Shown here: piece after piece, positions 1-6,372 of the stretch
Layout of the letters: every line of letters starts with the position of its first letter
How positions within the stretch are numbered: position 1 is the stretch's first letter
Assembly (NCBI GenBank): GCA_934663655.1
Contig: CAKUKT010000070.1
Span: forward strand, 1-10,081
Length of the DNA stretch: 10,081 nucleotides
Source: an uncultured Victivallaceae bacterium
GTDB taxonomy: Bacteria; Verrucomicrobiota; Lentisphaeria; Victivallales; Victivallaceae
Reading direction: 5' to 3'
Notes under the pieces: generated by a model
Databases searched by the model: none
Seen by the model: only the letters and a program-made list of their open reading frames with translations
What the model was told of the DNA's origin: nothing
Made by a program: the position numbers and the translations under genes

Positions 1-822
1 CTCGATTTTTCGAATATGCCGGAAATCGTCCGGATTGTCGAACGTAATTCCGGCATCGAGGTTCATCCCCGCCATCCCTATGCGGGAGCGCTGGTCTTCA
101 CCGCCTTCAGCGGTTCGCACCAGGACGCCATCCGCAAGGGATTGGAAAAACGCAAGGAGATCAGCGAATTTTTCCACCAGGGATGGAAAATGCCCTATCT
201 GCACCTCGATCCCGCCGACCTCGGACGCCAGTACGAACGACTGATCCGCATCAACAGCCAGTCCGGCAAGGGAGGAGTGGTTTACGTACTCGAAAACGAA
301 TTCGGCATCTATCCTCCCAAATCGATGCACCCGGAAATCGGTCGCATGGCTCAGGAATATGTCGATGCCAACGGCGGAGAAATGAATTCCGAGGATCTGC
401 GGCGGATCTTCTATGAAAAGTTCGTCAACCATTCCGGCGTGTATCGGATGGAAAATTATCAGCGCGCCTCCGTCGGCGACCGTTCCGGTTCCAGTTTCAC
501 GTGGTACATCCGCGACAAACGCTACGAGCTTGACGGTCAGGGCAACGGTCCGCTCTCGGCGGTGGTTCATGCGCTGAAAAATTCCGGTTTGATGCCGTTC
601 TTCAAACTGGAGGATTTCTCCGAACGTTCACTCGGCAAGGATGCCGACGCGCGGGCGATGGCTTTCGTCGGTCTGCGCTGTTCGCCGGACAACCCGGTGC
701 TGGTCTACGGTGCCGGCGAACACTCCAACATTGACCGCGCTGCGATCGCGGCGCTGATCTCCGCCCTGAACCGGGCAGTCATACTCGGCGCCCATCCCGA
801 ACCGCCGCAAACGGACAATTGA
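1..822 (+). CDS. leuA: 2-isopropylmalate synthase, type 2 (3' part; start lies outside the window)
   Basis: LeuA condenses acetyl-CoA with 2-oxoisovalerate, the first committed step of leucine synthesis, in the cytoplasm. The open frame runs from base 1 (reading L-D-F-S-N-M-P-E), so the ATG at 16 is internal. About 273 residues remain of a family usually near 550-600, so roughly the N-terminal half with the TIM-barrel active site is missing. Visible family signatures are the HPRHPYAG and FTAFSGSHQDAI blocks (about residues 22-47), typical of the region just after the barrel in the LeuA2 class. The C-terminal LeuA dimer/regulatory domain follows, with G-Q-G-N-G-P-L-S near residue 181 and a final block around NIDRAAIAALISALNR. 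In this family that domain mediates leucine feedback inhibition. The frame ends in TGA at 820-822, 20 bases before the next gene's ATG. The identification is secure; regulation cannot be judged without the upstream leader. Confidence 0.93.
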   Translation, partial: LDFSNMPEIVRIVERNSGIEVHPRHPYAGALVFTAFSGSHQDAIRKGLEKRKEISEFFHQGWKMPYLHLDPADLGRQYERLIRINSQSGKGGVVYVLENEFGIYPPKSMHPEIGRMAQEYVDANGGEMNSEDLRRIFYEKFVNHSGVYRMENYQRASVGDRSGSSFTWYIRDKRYELDGQGNGPLSAVVHALKNSGLMPFFKLEDFSERSLGKDADARAMAFVGLRCSPDNPVLVYGAGEHSNIDRAAIAALISALNRAVILGAHPEPPQTDN

Positions 823-842
823 GGCGACGGGGAAAGCGGATT

Positions 843-1985
843 ATGGAGCAGGCGCGCAAAAGCAGATTGACGATTTTATTCGTCATTTTCGGGGCGATAG
901 TGCTTGTGCACACGGTAATTCTGAGTTCGATCTTTCCTGAACAACCCCATTCCGGCGGTGACTCGCCCGGACAGGAAAGCTCGGTAACGCCGGACGACGC
1001 TGCCGCTCCGCCGTCAACTGAACCGGAACCCCAAGCGGAAAAACCCGGTTTCTGGAGCCGGCTTTTTGGCGGCGGCGGCGAACCGGAAAATCAGGAAGAG
1101 AAAACTCCGCCGCCGGCTGAAGTCAAACTCCGCTACCGTCAGCCTTCGACCAATCCCGCTTTCGGGAAACCGCTGGACTTCTCCCAGGCCAGACACGGCG
1201 ATCTGCCGTCGAGTCTGGTGCCGGGCAGTTCCGGCGCCGTCACCGGGATTGTCGTCGATATGAACACCCGCCGGGTCCTCTGGGAAAAAGATTCCGACAA
1301 GCCGGTCAAACTGGCCTCCATGGTCAAGATGATGACGATGCTGCTCACCTTTGAAGAGCTCGAACGCCACTACTCCATCGACCTCTCCACTCCGGTACGC
1401 ATCACCCAGACGGCCCGGGACGTTCCACGAACCGGAGTTCTTTATCTCGATCCCAAGGAGACTTTTCCGCTTTCCGATCTGCTCAAGGGAACCGCGATCA
1501 AAAGCGCCAACGACGCCGCAACGATGATCGCCGAATTTATCGGCGGCAGCGTGCCGGTTTTTGTCGAACGCATGAATCAGCGGGCCGCTGAACTCGGTTT
1601 GACGGCGACCCATTTCATCAATCCCTGCGGTCTCACCGATCCCAAACGGGGAGATTCGGTCGGTTCGGCCCGCGATATGGTCATCCTCGGCGAACGTCTG
1701 CTCGAATATCCCGTTCTGATGGAATGGCTCTCCACCCGGGCAGCCTCCATCCGCGAAGGCGACAAAAAAACGATTTTCACCAACACCAACCGGTTGATCA
1801 ATCCAACCCGCTACCCGGGCGTTGACGGTTTGAAAACCGGATATTTCCGGGCCGCCGGCAGCTGCCTGACCTTCAGCGTATTGCGCAACAACCGCCGGAT
1901 CATCGGGTGTGTCACCGGCTTCAAGCGCAGTACCGACCGGGACCGCTTCTGCCGGAAATTGATCGACTGGGCATATACAAACTGA
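843..1985 (+). CDS. D-alanyl-D-alanine carboxypeptidase, peptidase S11 (PBP5/DacA-like), membrane-anchored
   Basis: This penicillin-binding protein would remove the terminal D-Ala from peptidoglycan pentapeptides on the outer face of the cytoplasmic membrane. Numbered from the ATG at 843 (380 aa), it shows all three active-site motifs: S-M-V-K at 159-162 (nucleophile Ser159, Lys162), S-A-N at 221-223 and K-T-G at 331-333. A hydrophobic segment at about residues 10-30 follows basic residues (signal peptide or signal anchor). Then comes a low-complexity acidic, Pro- and Gly-rich stretch to about residue 95, before the catalytic domain. The chain ends soon after the KTG-bearing strands, so the beta-rich C-terminal domain and amphipathic anchor of E. 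coli PBP5 are absent; the N-terminal segment probably tethers it instead. I chose ATG 843 because GGGGAA (829-834) lies 8 bases upstream. A TTG at 819 overlapping the leuA stop would add 8 basic residues and is the alternative. D,D-endopeptidase activity is also possible. Confidence 0.9.
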   Translation: MEQARKSRLTILFVIFGAIVLVHTVILSSIFPEQPHSGGDSPGQESSVTPDDAAAPPSTEPEPQAEKPGFWSRLFGGGGEPENQEEKTPPPAEVKLRYRQPSTNPAFGKPLDFSQARHGDLPSSLVPGSSGAVTGIVVDMNTRRVLWEKDSDKPVKLASMVKMMTMLLTFEELERHYSIDLSTPVRITQTARDVPRTGVLYLDPKETFPLSDLLKGTAIKSANDAATMIAEFIGGSVPVFVERMNQRAAELGLTATHFINPCGLTDPKRGDSVGSARDMVILGERLLEYPVLMEWLSTRAASIREGDKKTIFTNTNRLINPTRYPGVDGLKTGYFRAAGSCLTFSVLRNNRRIIGCVTGFKRSTDRDRFCRKLIDWAYTN

Positions 1986-2012
1986 TCATCCACATCCCTT
2001 GCGCAGGGCAGA

Positions 2013-2018
2013 AAGGAG
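2013..2018 (+). promoter_or_regulatory. Shine-Dalgarno site of the malic enzyme gene
   Basis: AAGGAG lies 11 bases before the ATG at 2030. A closer ATG at 2020 directly abuts the site but opens only a seven-codon frame (2020-2043) overlapping the real start, so it is not the gene start. Whether that tiny frame is ever translated is unknown. Confidence 0.6.
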
Positions 2019-2029
2019 CATGACCAACC

Positions 2030-3373
2030 ATGAACAAGGATGAGTTCAAACAGCGCGCACTCGCCTATCATTCCCAGGGACGTCCCGGTAAAATCACCGT
2101 AGTTCCGACCAAACCGTGTGTGACCGGGGACGATCTCTCCTGCGCCTACACTCCGGGCGTCGCCCTGCCCTGTCTGGAGATCAAAAACCATCCGACCGAC
2201 GTCTGGAAATACACTGCCCGGCGCAATCTCGTCGCGGTGGTCAGCGACGGCACCGCGGTACTTGGTCTCGGCAACATCGGGCCGGAAGCCGGATTGCCGG
2301 TGATGGAAGGCAAAGCGGTGCTTTTCAAGCACTTCGCAGATATCGACGCGTTCCCGGTCTGCCTCGGCGGAGTCTTCACCGACGACGGCAGAACCGATGC
2401 GGCCAAACTGATCGAAACTGTTCGTCGTCTTGAGCCTTCATTCGGTGGAATCAACCTCGAGGATATTGCCGCACCGGCCTGTTTCCAGGTCGAGAGCGAA
2501 CTCAAGAAAACGATGAATATCCCGGTTTTTCACGATGATCAGCACGGCACCGCCATTATCTCGCTGGCCGCGATCCTCAATGCGCTTAAACTGCTCGGTA
2601 AAAAGATCGAGGAGTGCCGTTTTGTTGTCAACGGAGCCGGAGCCGCCGGCGTCGCCTGCACCCGTTTCTACATCACCGCCGGAGCCCGCCGGGAGAACAT
2701 CATCATGTGCGATTCCCGCGGGGTCATCCACAGCGGACGCACTGATCTCAATGCCCAGAAACGCGAATTTGCCCGCGATACCGAATGCCGGACACTCGCC
2801 GATGCGATGAAGGGGGCGGATATCTTTCTCGGCTTCTCGGCGCCGGATTGTGTGAGCCAGGAAATGGTTCGTTCCATGGGCCGGGATCCGATCATTTTCG
2901 CAATGGCCAATCCGGTTCCGGAAATCTATCCCGACGCGGCACTGGCAGCCGGAGCCGCCGTCGTCGGCACCGGACGCAGCGATTTTCCGAACCAGATCAA
3001 CAATGTGCTCGGATTTCCCGGAATTTTCCGGGGTGCGCTCGACGTGGTCGCCTCGGATATCAATGAAGCGATGAAACTGGCTGCTGCCGAAGCGCTCGCG
3101 GAACTGGCTGCGGAACCGGCACCTCCGGAAATTATTGCCGAGCTGTCGGCAGCCTATCCGGCCGACGCCGCCCGCGGACTTTTTGCGGAAACCGGCAAAC
3201 TCAAGCTGGAGATGGTTATTCCCAAGCCGTTCGATCCGCGGGTGGTGCCCCGGGTGGCCCGCCGGGTGGCCGAAGCCGCCATTCGCAGCGGTGCGGCGAC
3301 GGTGATGATCGACGATTTCGACGCTTATGAAACGGCAGTTGCCGAACGGATCCGGAAGGCGAACCTGAAATGA
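2030..3373 (+). CDS. Malic enzyme (oxaloacetate-decarboxylating malate dehydrogenase), short form
   Basis: Malic enzyme converts L-malate to pyruvate and CO2 while reducing NAD(P)+, supplying pyruvate and reducing power. The 447-aa product has the expected two-domain order. The malic N-domain shows A-Y-T-P-G-V-A with Tyr40, V-M-E-G-K-A-V with catalytic Lys95, the metal-ligand block N-L-E-D (E144/D145) and H-D-D-Q-H-G-T at 168-174. A Rossmann NAD(P) domain follows with N-G-A-G-A-A-G at 201-207, the strand end M-C-D-S-R-G, and later A-N-P-x-P-E-I and I-N-N-V-L-G-F-P-G. It resembles the N-terminal half of E. coli MaeB but stops after the NAD(P) domain, without the phosphotransacetylase-like domain. 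Cofactor preference (NAD or NADP) cannot be settled by eye, so no gene symbol is given. It starts 44 bases after the carboxypeptidase gene and overlaps the next gene by four bases (ATGA), implying co-translation with yjbQ. Confidence 0.93.
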   Translation: MNKDEFKQRALAYHSQGRPGKITVVPTKPCVTGDDLSCAYTPGVALPCLEIKNHPTDVWKYTARRNLVAVVSDGTAVLGLGNIGPEAGLPVMEGKAVLFKHFADIDAFPVCLGGVFTDDGRTDAAKLIETVRRLEPSFGGINLEDIAAPACFQVESELKKTMNIPVFHDDQHGTAIISLAAILNALKLLGKKIEECRFVVNGAGAAGVACTRFYITAGARRENIIMCDSRGVIHSGRTDLNAQKREFARDTECRTLADAMKGADIFLGFSAPDCVSQEMVRSMGRDPIIFAMANPVPEIYPDAALAAGAAVVGTGRSDFPNQINNVLGFPGIFRGALDVVASDINEAMKLAAAEALAELAAEPAPPEIIAELSAAYPADAARGLFAETGKLKLEMVIPKPFDPRVVPRVARRVAEAAIRSGAATVMIDDFDAYETAVAERIRKANLK

Positions 3374-3786
3374 AGAGTTTTCGTCGCGAACTGGTCATGC
3401 ATCTGCCCCGGCGGCGCGGCTACGTCAACATCACCTCCCAGGTGGAGGCGGCGCTCCGGGAGTCGGGTATCAGCGAGGGGCTGGTGCTGTGCAATGCCAT
3501 GCATATCACCGCCTCGGTGTTCATCAACGACGACGAACCGGGGCTTCACAGCGATTTTGAGTTGTTTCTCGAACGGCTGGCTCCGGAGAAACCCCATTCG
3601 CAGTATTCCCACAACGGTTTTGAAGACAATGCCGACGCCCATCTCAAACGTCAGCTCATGGGACGGGAGGTGGTGGTGGCGGTCACCCGCGGGAAACTCG
3701 ACTTCGGGCCCTGGGAACAGATCTTCTACGGTGAATTCGACGGCATGCGGGACAAGCGGGTGCTGATCAAGATCATCGGCGAATAG
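3370..3786 (+). CDS. yjbQ: YjbQ-family (UPF0047) protein
   Basis: This is a small, single-domain cytoplasmic protein of the widely conserved YjbQ/UPF0047 family. E. coli YjbQ has been reported to have weak thiamin phosphate synthase activity, but the physiological role of the family is unsettled, so no pathway is claimed here. The 138-aa length matches the family. Recognisable blocks are M-H-I-T-A-S-V at 44-50 (the usual H-T-S-A position, with His45), the N-D-D-E-P stretch, N-A-D-A-H-L-K-R at 87-94 with His91, and the C-terminal [13 protein letters not shown] block (usually G-T-W-Q-G). His45 and His91 are likely ligand or active-site residues. The ATG at 3370 overlaps the malic enzyme stop (ATGA), which indicates translational coupling. 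The gene ends in TAG, the only TAG stop in the window, and a strong hairpin follows 25 bases later. Confidence 0.88.
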   Translation: MKSFRRELVMHLPRRRGYVNITSQVEAALRESGISEGLVLCNAMHITASVFINDDEPGLHSDFELFLERLAPEKPHSQYSHNGFEDNADAHLKRQLMGREVVVAVTRGKLDFGPWEQIFYGEFDGMRDKRVLIKIIGE

Positions 3787-3811
3787 TTCCGTTCCGGCAG
3801 CGTTGTTTATA

Positions 3812-3845
3812 CCCGGATCCTCCGGAAACGGATGGAGGGTCCGGG
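3812..3845 (+). terminator. Strong hairpin after yjbQ (possible terminator, no U-tract)
   Basis: Bases 3812-3823 pair with 3834-3845 in a 12-bp stem with one G-U wobble and a 10-base loop. The loop-side half can instead form TCCG-GAAA-CGGA (3821-3832), a GNRA-capped hairpin, so two mutually exclusive folds exist. No run of T follows, so it is not a standard intrinsic terminator. It may aid Rho-dependent termination, protect the mRNA 3' end or attenuate transcription into the hydrolase gene. The position between genes, and the fact that no other feature explains it, are the main support. Confidence 0.45.
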
Positions 3846-3955
3846 CGGTTTCGGGAAATAGACAGAACAGGATGATTGAGTCTGTTTTCCGCATGAACCG
3901 TCACGTTTTCAGCGTCGCTCTGATTGTTCATCTCTTCCATTGGAGAATTAAGACA

Positions 3956-4507
3956 ATGTCCATTACCCCCTCCCCCGCCGATAGTGTGCTGGTATTGATT
4001 GATGTTCAGGAACGTCTGGCTCCGGCGATGTTCGACTTCGCCGCGACTGCGGGACGGATATCACTGCTGCTGCGCGGCGCTGCCGAACTCGGTATCCGGG
4101 TTATCGCCTGTGAACAATATCCGAAAGGGCTCGGCCACACCCTGCCGGAGATCGCCGAACTGCTGCCGCCGGCAACGCCCGTGATTGAAAAGAGCGGTTT
4201 TTCCGCTTTCGTTGCCGCCGATTTTACCGAGGCACTCGAAAAAACCGGTGCCGGTAATCTGATTTTCTGCGGTATTGAAGCGCATGTCTGTGTGCTGCAG
4301 AGCGTATGCCACGCCCTGGAACGTGGCTTCAATGTCATGCTCGCCGCCGATGCCACAACCAGCCGGAAACCGGCTGACCGCGAACTGGCGCTCGCCCATG
4401 CCCGGAGCGCCGGAGCCACGGTACTGAGCGCGGAAGCGTTACTCTTTGCCCTGCTCGGGGACGCCGCTCATCCCGCCTTCAAGGCGATCTCCCGCCTGGT
4501 GCGGTGA
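3956..4507 (+). CDS. Isochorismatase-family cysteine hydrolase
   Basis: This is a cytoplasmic hydrolase of the isochorismatase/nicotinamidase-like superfamily, in the subgroup often annotated simply as hydrolase (YcaC-like). The substrate is unknown. The 183-aa protein has the catalytic triad expected of the fold: Asp16 in V-L-I-D-V-Q, Lys79 in V-I-E-K-S-G-F-S-A-F, and nucleophile Cys112 in G-I-E-A-H-V-C-V-L-Q. The C-terminal S-R-K-P-A-D-R-E-L-A and F-K-A-I-S-R-L-V blocks are typical of this subgroup. An in-frame ATG at 3803 would add 51 residues with no family resemblance, running through the intergenic hairpin. I chose ATG 3956 because GGAGA (3942-3946) lies 9 bases upstream and homology begins just after it. 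The gene stands apart from its neighbours, with 169 bases before it and 101 after, so it may be transcribed alone. No neighbour suggests a substrate; siderophore or NAD salvage genes are absent. Confidence 0.88.
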   Translation: MSITPSPADSVLVLIDVQERLAPAMFDFAATAGRISLLLRGAAELGIRVIACEQYPKGLGHTLPEIAELLPPATPVIEKSGFSAFVAADFTEALEKTGAGNLIFCGIEAHVCVLQSVCHALERGFNVMLAADATTSRKPADRELALAHARSAGATVLSAEALLFALLGDAAHPAFKAISRLVR

Positions 4508-4515
4508 TCGCGCGG

Positions 4516-4554
4516 TCGATCGCTCCCCCGGAACGGGGTTGTAAAAACGATCGA
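4516..4554. repeat. Nested inverted repeats between the hydrolase gene and accD
   Basis: The outer arms TCGATCG (4516-4522) and CGATCGA (4548-4554) are a perfect 7-bp inverted repeat. Inside lies CCCCG-GAA-CGGGG (4526-4538). Each arm contains the palindrome CGATCG. The inner hairpin is followed only by TTGT, so it is a poor intrinsic terminator. The structure covers the proposed -35 box of the accD promoter (4539-4544) and might be an operator, but no protein can be named. Chance formation is not excluded. Confidence 0.35.
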
Positions 4555-4567
4555 AACGGGTTATATT
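4539..4567 (+). promoter_or_regulatory. Sigma70-like promoter for accD
   Basis: TTGTAA (4539-4544, 4 of 6 consensus bases) is separated by exactly 17 bases from TATATT (4562-4567, 5 of 6). Transcription would start near 4574 in an AT-rich pocket that stands out from the GC-rich surroundings. It leaves a short leader of about 35 bases before the accD ATG. The ribosome binding site AGGA (4597-4600) lies 8 bases before that ATG. Confidence 0.55.
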
Positions 4568-4608
4568 ATAAGTCAGCAATTTAAAAAACATGATTCAGGA
4601 TTGAAGCG

Positions 4609-5466
4609 ATGTCGTTATTCAGCAGTGGTAAATATTCCACCTTGAAGATGCCGGGAAAACACGGCAAAATGGTTATTCCCGACGGCTCCTGGGTGAAATG
4701 CCCCCGTTGCGGACAGACGCTCTACACCGACCGCCTCACCGACAACCTGCAGGTGTGCTGGCATTGCACCAATCATCTGCCGATGACGGCCCAGGCGAGA
4801 ATTGCGCTTCTGACTGATGCGGGAACCTTTGAGGAGTTCGATCGAAACCTTCGTTCGTGCGATGTGCTCGGTTTCACCGATTCCAAACCCTACCCTTCGC
4901 GTTTGCGCGACTGCGAGGCCAAAACCGGTCTCAATGAAGCCGTCGTCTGCGGTAAAGCCACTCTCAATGGCGTTCCATTCGGCCTCGGGGTGATGGATTT
5001 CCGCTTCATGGGAGCCTCCATGGGATCGGTGGTCGGGGAGAAACTGGTCAGGATGATCGAATACTGCACCGAGAACAAACTGCCGGTGGTGATCGTATCC
5101 GCCTCCGGCGGGGCCAGAATGCAGGAAGGAATACTCAGCCTGATGCAGATGGCGAAGACCTGCGGAGCGCTGGAGCGTCACGCCGAGGCACAGCTGCCCT
5201 ATTTTTCGATTCTCACGCATCCCACTTATGGTGGAGTAAGCGCCAGTTTCGCCACCGTCGGGGATGTAATTATCGCCGAACCCGGAGCGATGATCGGCTT
5301 TGCCGGTCCGCGGGTGATCCAGGAGACGACCAATGCGAAACTTCCCGAAGGTTTTCAGACGGCGGAATTTCTGTTGGAAAAGGGATTGATCGACCGGGTG
5401 GTCGAGCGGAAAAATCTGTGCAAAGAGTTGGGAATGCTGCTTGAAATTTTCCACAAAATGAGCTAA
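4609..5466 (+). CDS. accD: Acetyl-CoA carboxylase carboxyltransferase subunit beta
   Basis: AccD pairs with AccA to transfer the carboxyl group from biotin on AccB to acetyl-CoA, giving malonyl-CoA for fatty acid synthesis. The 285-aa length is normal. The N-terminal zinc ribbon is intact: C-P-R-C at 31-34 and C-W-H-C at 50-53. The carboxyltransferase (crotonase-like) domain follows, with M-D-F-R-F-M-G-A-S-M-G-S, S-A-S-G-G-A-R-M-Q-E-G, the T-Y-G-G-V-S-A-S-F-A oxyanion region and G-F-A-G-P-R-V-I-Q-E-T. The start is supported by AGGA 8 bases upstream and by the family-typical short N-terminal arm before the ribbon. It has its own promoter candidate. accA is not in the window, as is common where accA and accD are unlinked. 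It stops with TAA, which shows that TAA functions as a normal stop in this genome. The SRP RNA gene begins about 22 bases later. Confidence 0.96.
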   Translation: MSLFSSGKYSTLKMPGKHGKMVIPDGSWVKCPRCGQTLYTDRLTDNLQVCWHCTNHLPMTAQARIALLTDAGTFEEFDRNLRSCDVLGFTDSKPYPSRLRDCEAKTGLNEAVVCGKATLNGVPFGLGVMDFRFMGASMGSVVGEKLVRMIEYCTENKLPVVIVSASGGARMQEGILSLMQMAKTCGALERHAEAQLPYFSILTHPTYGGVSASFATVGDVIIAEPGAMIGFAGPRVIQETTNAKLPEGFQTAEFLLEKGLIDRVVERKNLCKELGMLLEIFHKMS

Positions 5467-5469
5467 ATT
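5441..5469 (+). promoter_or_regulatory. Possible promoter of the SRP RNA gene, inside the end of accD
   Basis: TTGAAA (5441-5446, 5 of 6 consensus bases) and TAAATT (5464-5469, 4 of 6) are separated by 17 bases. The predicted start near 5476 lies about 13 bases before the first base of the SRP RNA terminal helix, allowing a short 5' leader to be trimmed. The -35 lies in the accD coding region and the -10 overlaps its stop codon. Confidence 0.4.
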
Positions 5470-5488
5470 ATTCAAATAACGAACTTTT

Positions 5489-5602
5489 GCCGCCGGGAGG
5501 GACCCCGTGTGTTGTCAGAAGCGCCAACCGGGTCAGGTGGGGAACCAAGCAGCCCTACGCGATCCTCTGACAGGCCACGGGTAATCTCTTCCGGCGGCTC
5601 TT
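5489..5602 (+). ncRNA. ffs: Signal recognition particle RNA, small bacterial type (4.5S)
   Basis: This RNA forms the scaffold of the signal recognition particle with Ffh and directs ribosomes making membrane proteins to the FtsY receptor. The conserved apical domain is unmistakable. GGTCAGGT (5531-5538) is followed by the tetraloop GGAA (5541-5544), closed by TGG/CCA, and then AAGCAGCC, which pairs back as the symmetric and asymmetric loops of helix 8. The rest folds as one long hairpin: GCCGCCGG (5489-5496) pairs with CCGGCGGC (5591-5598), extended by A/G-rich wobble pairs, then CCCGTG with CACGGG and TGTCAGA with the facing CTCTGACA segment. At about 110 bases without an Alu domain it is the short form. 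The terminal helix followed by TCTTTT (5599-5604) probably doubles as its terminator. Exact ends are estimated. Its place close to dnaX is familiar from other bacteria, for example B. subtilis scr. Confidence 0.93.
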
Positions 5603-5604
5603 TT
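5585..5604 (+). terminator. Intrinsic terminator formed by the end of the SRP RNA
   Basis: The 3' arm of the GC-rich terminal helix (CCGGCGGC, 5591-5598) is immediately followed by TCTTTT. The paired 5' arm is at 5489-5496. This is a good fit to intrinsic termination, although the T run is short, so some read-through into rph is likely. Confidence 0.5.
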
Positions 5605-5658
5605 CTGCATAGCTGAGGAACAACCGGCCGAACGCCGGAAAAATGGAACTGAATAATC

Positions 5659-6372
5659 ATGAGAATCGACAATCGGGCCAATGACGAACTGCGCCCCTGG
5701 GTATTCACCAGAAATTTCCTCTCTCATCCCGCCGGTTCGGTGTTGGTCGCCTGCGGAAACACCCGTGTCATCACCGCCGCCACCATCGAAGCGAAGTTGC
5801 CGCCGTGGATGAAAACTCAGAAAGTACCCGGCGGCTGGATTACCGCCGAATACGGGATGCTTCCCTCCGCCACCGGTGAACGGACGAAACGGGAAGCCGC
5901 CGCCGGAAAACAGGGAGGGCGAACGGTGGAGATTCAGCGACTGATCGGACGTTCGCTGCGAATGACCACCGACCTTCCGGCGCTGGGAGAGAACACCATC
6001 ACGATCGACTGTGATGTCATCGATGCCGACGGCGGCACCCGGTGCGCGTCGATTTCCGGCGGAGCGCTGGCGCTTGCGCTCGCCTGCCGTCGCCTGCCGT
6101 TGCCGACCAATCCATTCCGGGAACTGGTCGCCGCGGTCAGCGTCGGGATCGTCAACGGCGAAGCGATGCTCGACCTCTGCTATGCGGAGGACTCCGCCGC
6201 CGAGGTGGATATGAATGTGGTGATGACGGAGTCGGGAAAATTGGTCGAAGTCCAGGGTACTGCCGAAGGACGGAGTTTTTCCCGTTCCCAGCTCAATGAA
6301 ATGCTCGATCTTGCGGAGTTCGGTTTAAAACAGATATTCTCCCTGCAGCGCCGGGCGCTGGAGGAGGGCTGA
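5659..6372 (+). CDS. rph: Ribonuclease PH
   Basis: RNase PH is a phosphorolytic 3'-5' exoribonuclease that trims tRNA precursors and other RNAs, normally as a hexameric ring in the cytoplasm. The 237-aa product has standard length. Visible signatures are [10 protein letters not shown] (60-69), G-K-Q-G-G-R-T (83-89), E-I-Q-R-L-I-G-R (91-98), D-A-D-G-G-T-R (122-128), and [12 protein letters not shown] (175-186). The last carries Asp178 and Asp184, the positions of the catalytic pair in characterised homologues. The N-terminus reads R-I-D-N-R rather than the usual R-x-D-G-R. A perfect 10-bp tandem repeat (CGCCTGCCGT at 6081-6090 and 6091-6100) falls in the variable segment around residues 142-148 and leaves the frame intact. 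A weak GGAA (5645-5648) precedes the ATG by 10 bases. The stop overlaps the dnaX start by one base (TGATG), so the two are probably co-translated. Confidence 0.96.
   Translation: MRIDNRANDELRPWVFTRNFLSHPAGSVLVACGNTRVITAATIEAKLPPWMKTQKVPGGWITAEYGMLPSATGERTKREAAAGKQGGRTVEIQRLIGRSLRMTTDLPALGENTITIDCDVIDADGGTRCASISGGALALALACRRLPLPTNPFRELVAAVSVGIVNGEAMLDLCYAEDSAAEVDMNVVMTESGKLVEVQGTAEGRSFSRSQLNEMLDLAEFGLKQIFSLQRRALEEG
6361..6367 (+). promoter_or_regulatory. Shine-Dalgarno site of dnaX within the end of rph
   Basis: GAGGAGG lies 4 bases before the ATG at 6372, in the last codons of rph. It is the strongest ribosome binding match in the window, although the spacing is short. It fixes the dnaX start, which begins with the family-typical Y-Q-V-I-A-R-K-W-R-P. 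Confidence 0.65.

Noticed and set aside
3803..3955. N-terminal extension of the isochorismatase-family protein by 51 residues
   Set aside because: The added residues resemble nothing in the family and run through the intergenic hairpin. ATG 3956 has a good ribosome binding site and starts at the family boundary.
4615..5475. Long open frame antisense to accD (286 codons)
   Set aside because: It mirrors a well-supported gene, is rich in His/Arg/Gly with no recognisable family, and is expected from codon bias in GC-rich DNA.
5624..5638. CCGGC/GCCGG hairpin upstream of rph
   Set aside because: The stem is only 5 bp with no T-run on the coding strand. It is too weak to call a terminator or riboswitch.
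6081..6100. Perfect tandem 10-bp repeat in rph
   Set aside because: Two copies only, in a variable segment of the protein, with catalytic motifs intact after it. Two adjacent CGCCTGCCGT copies can arise by chance or by a small old duplication.
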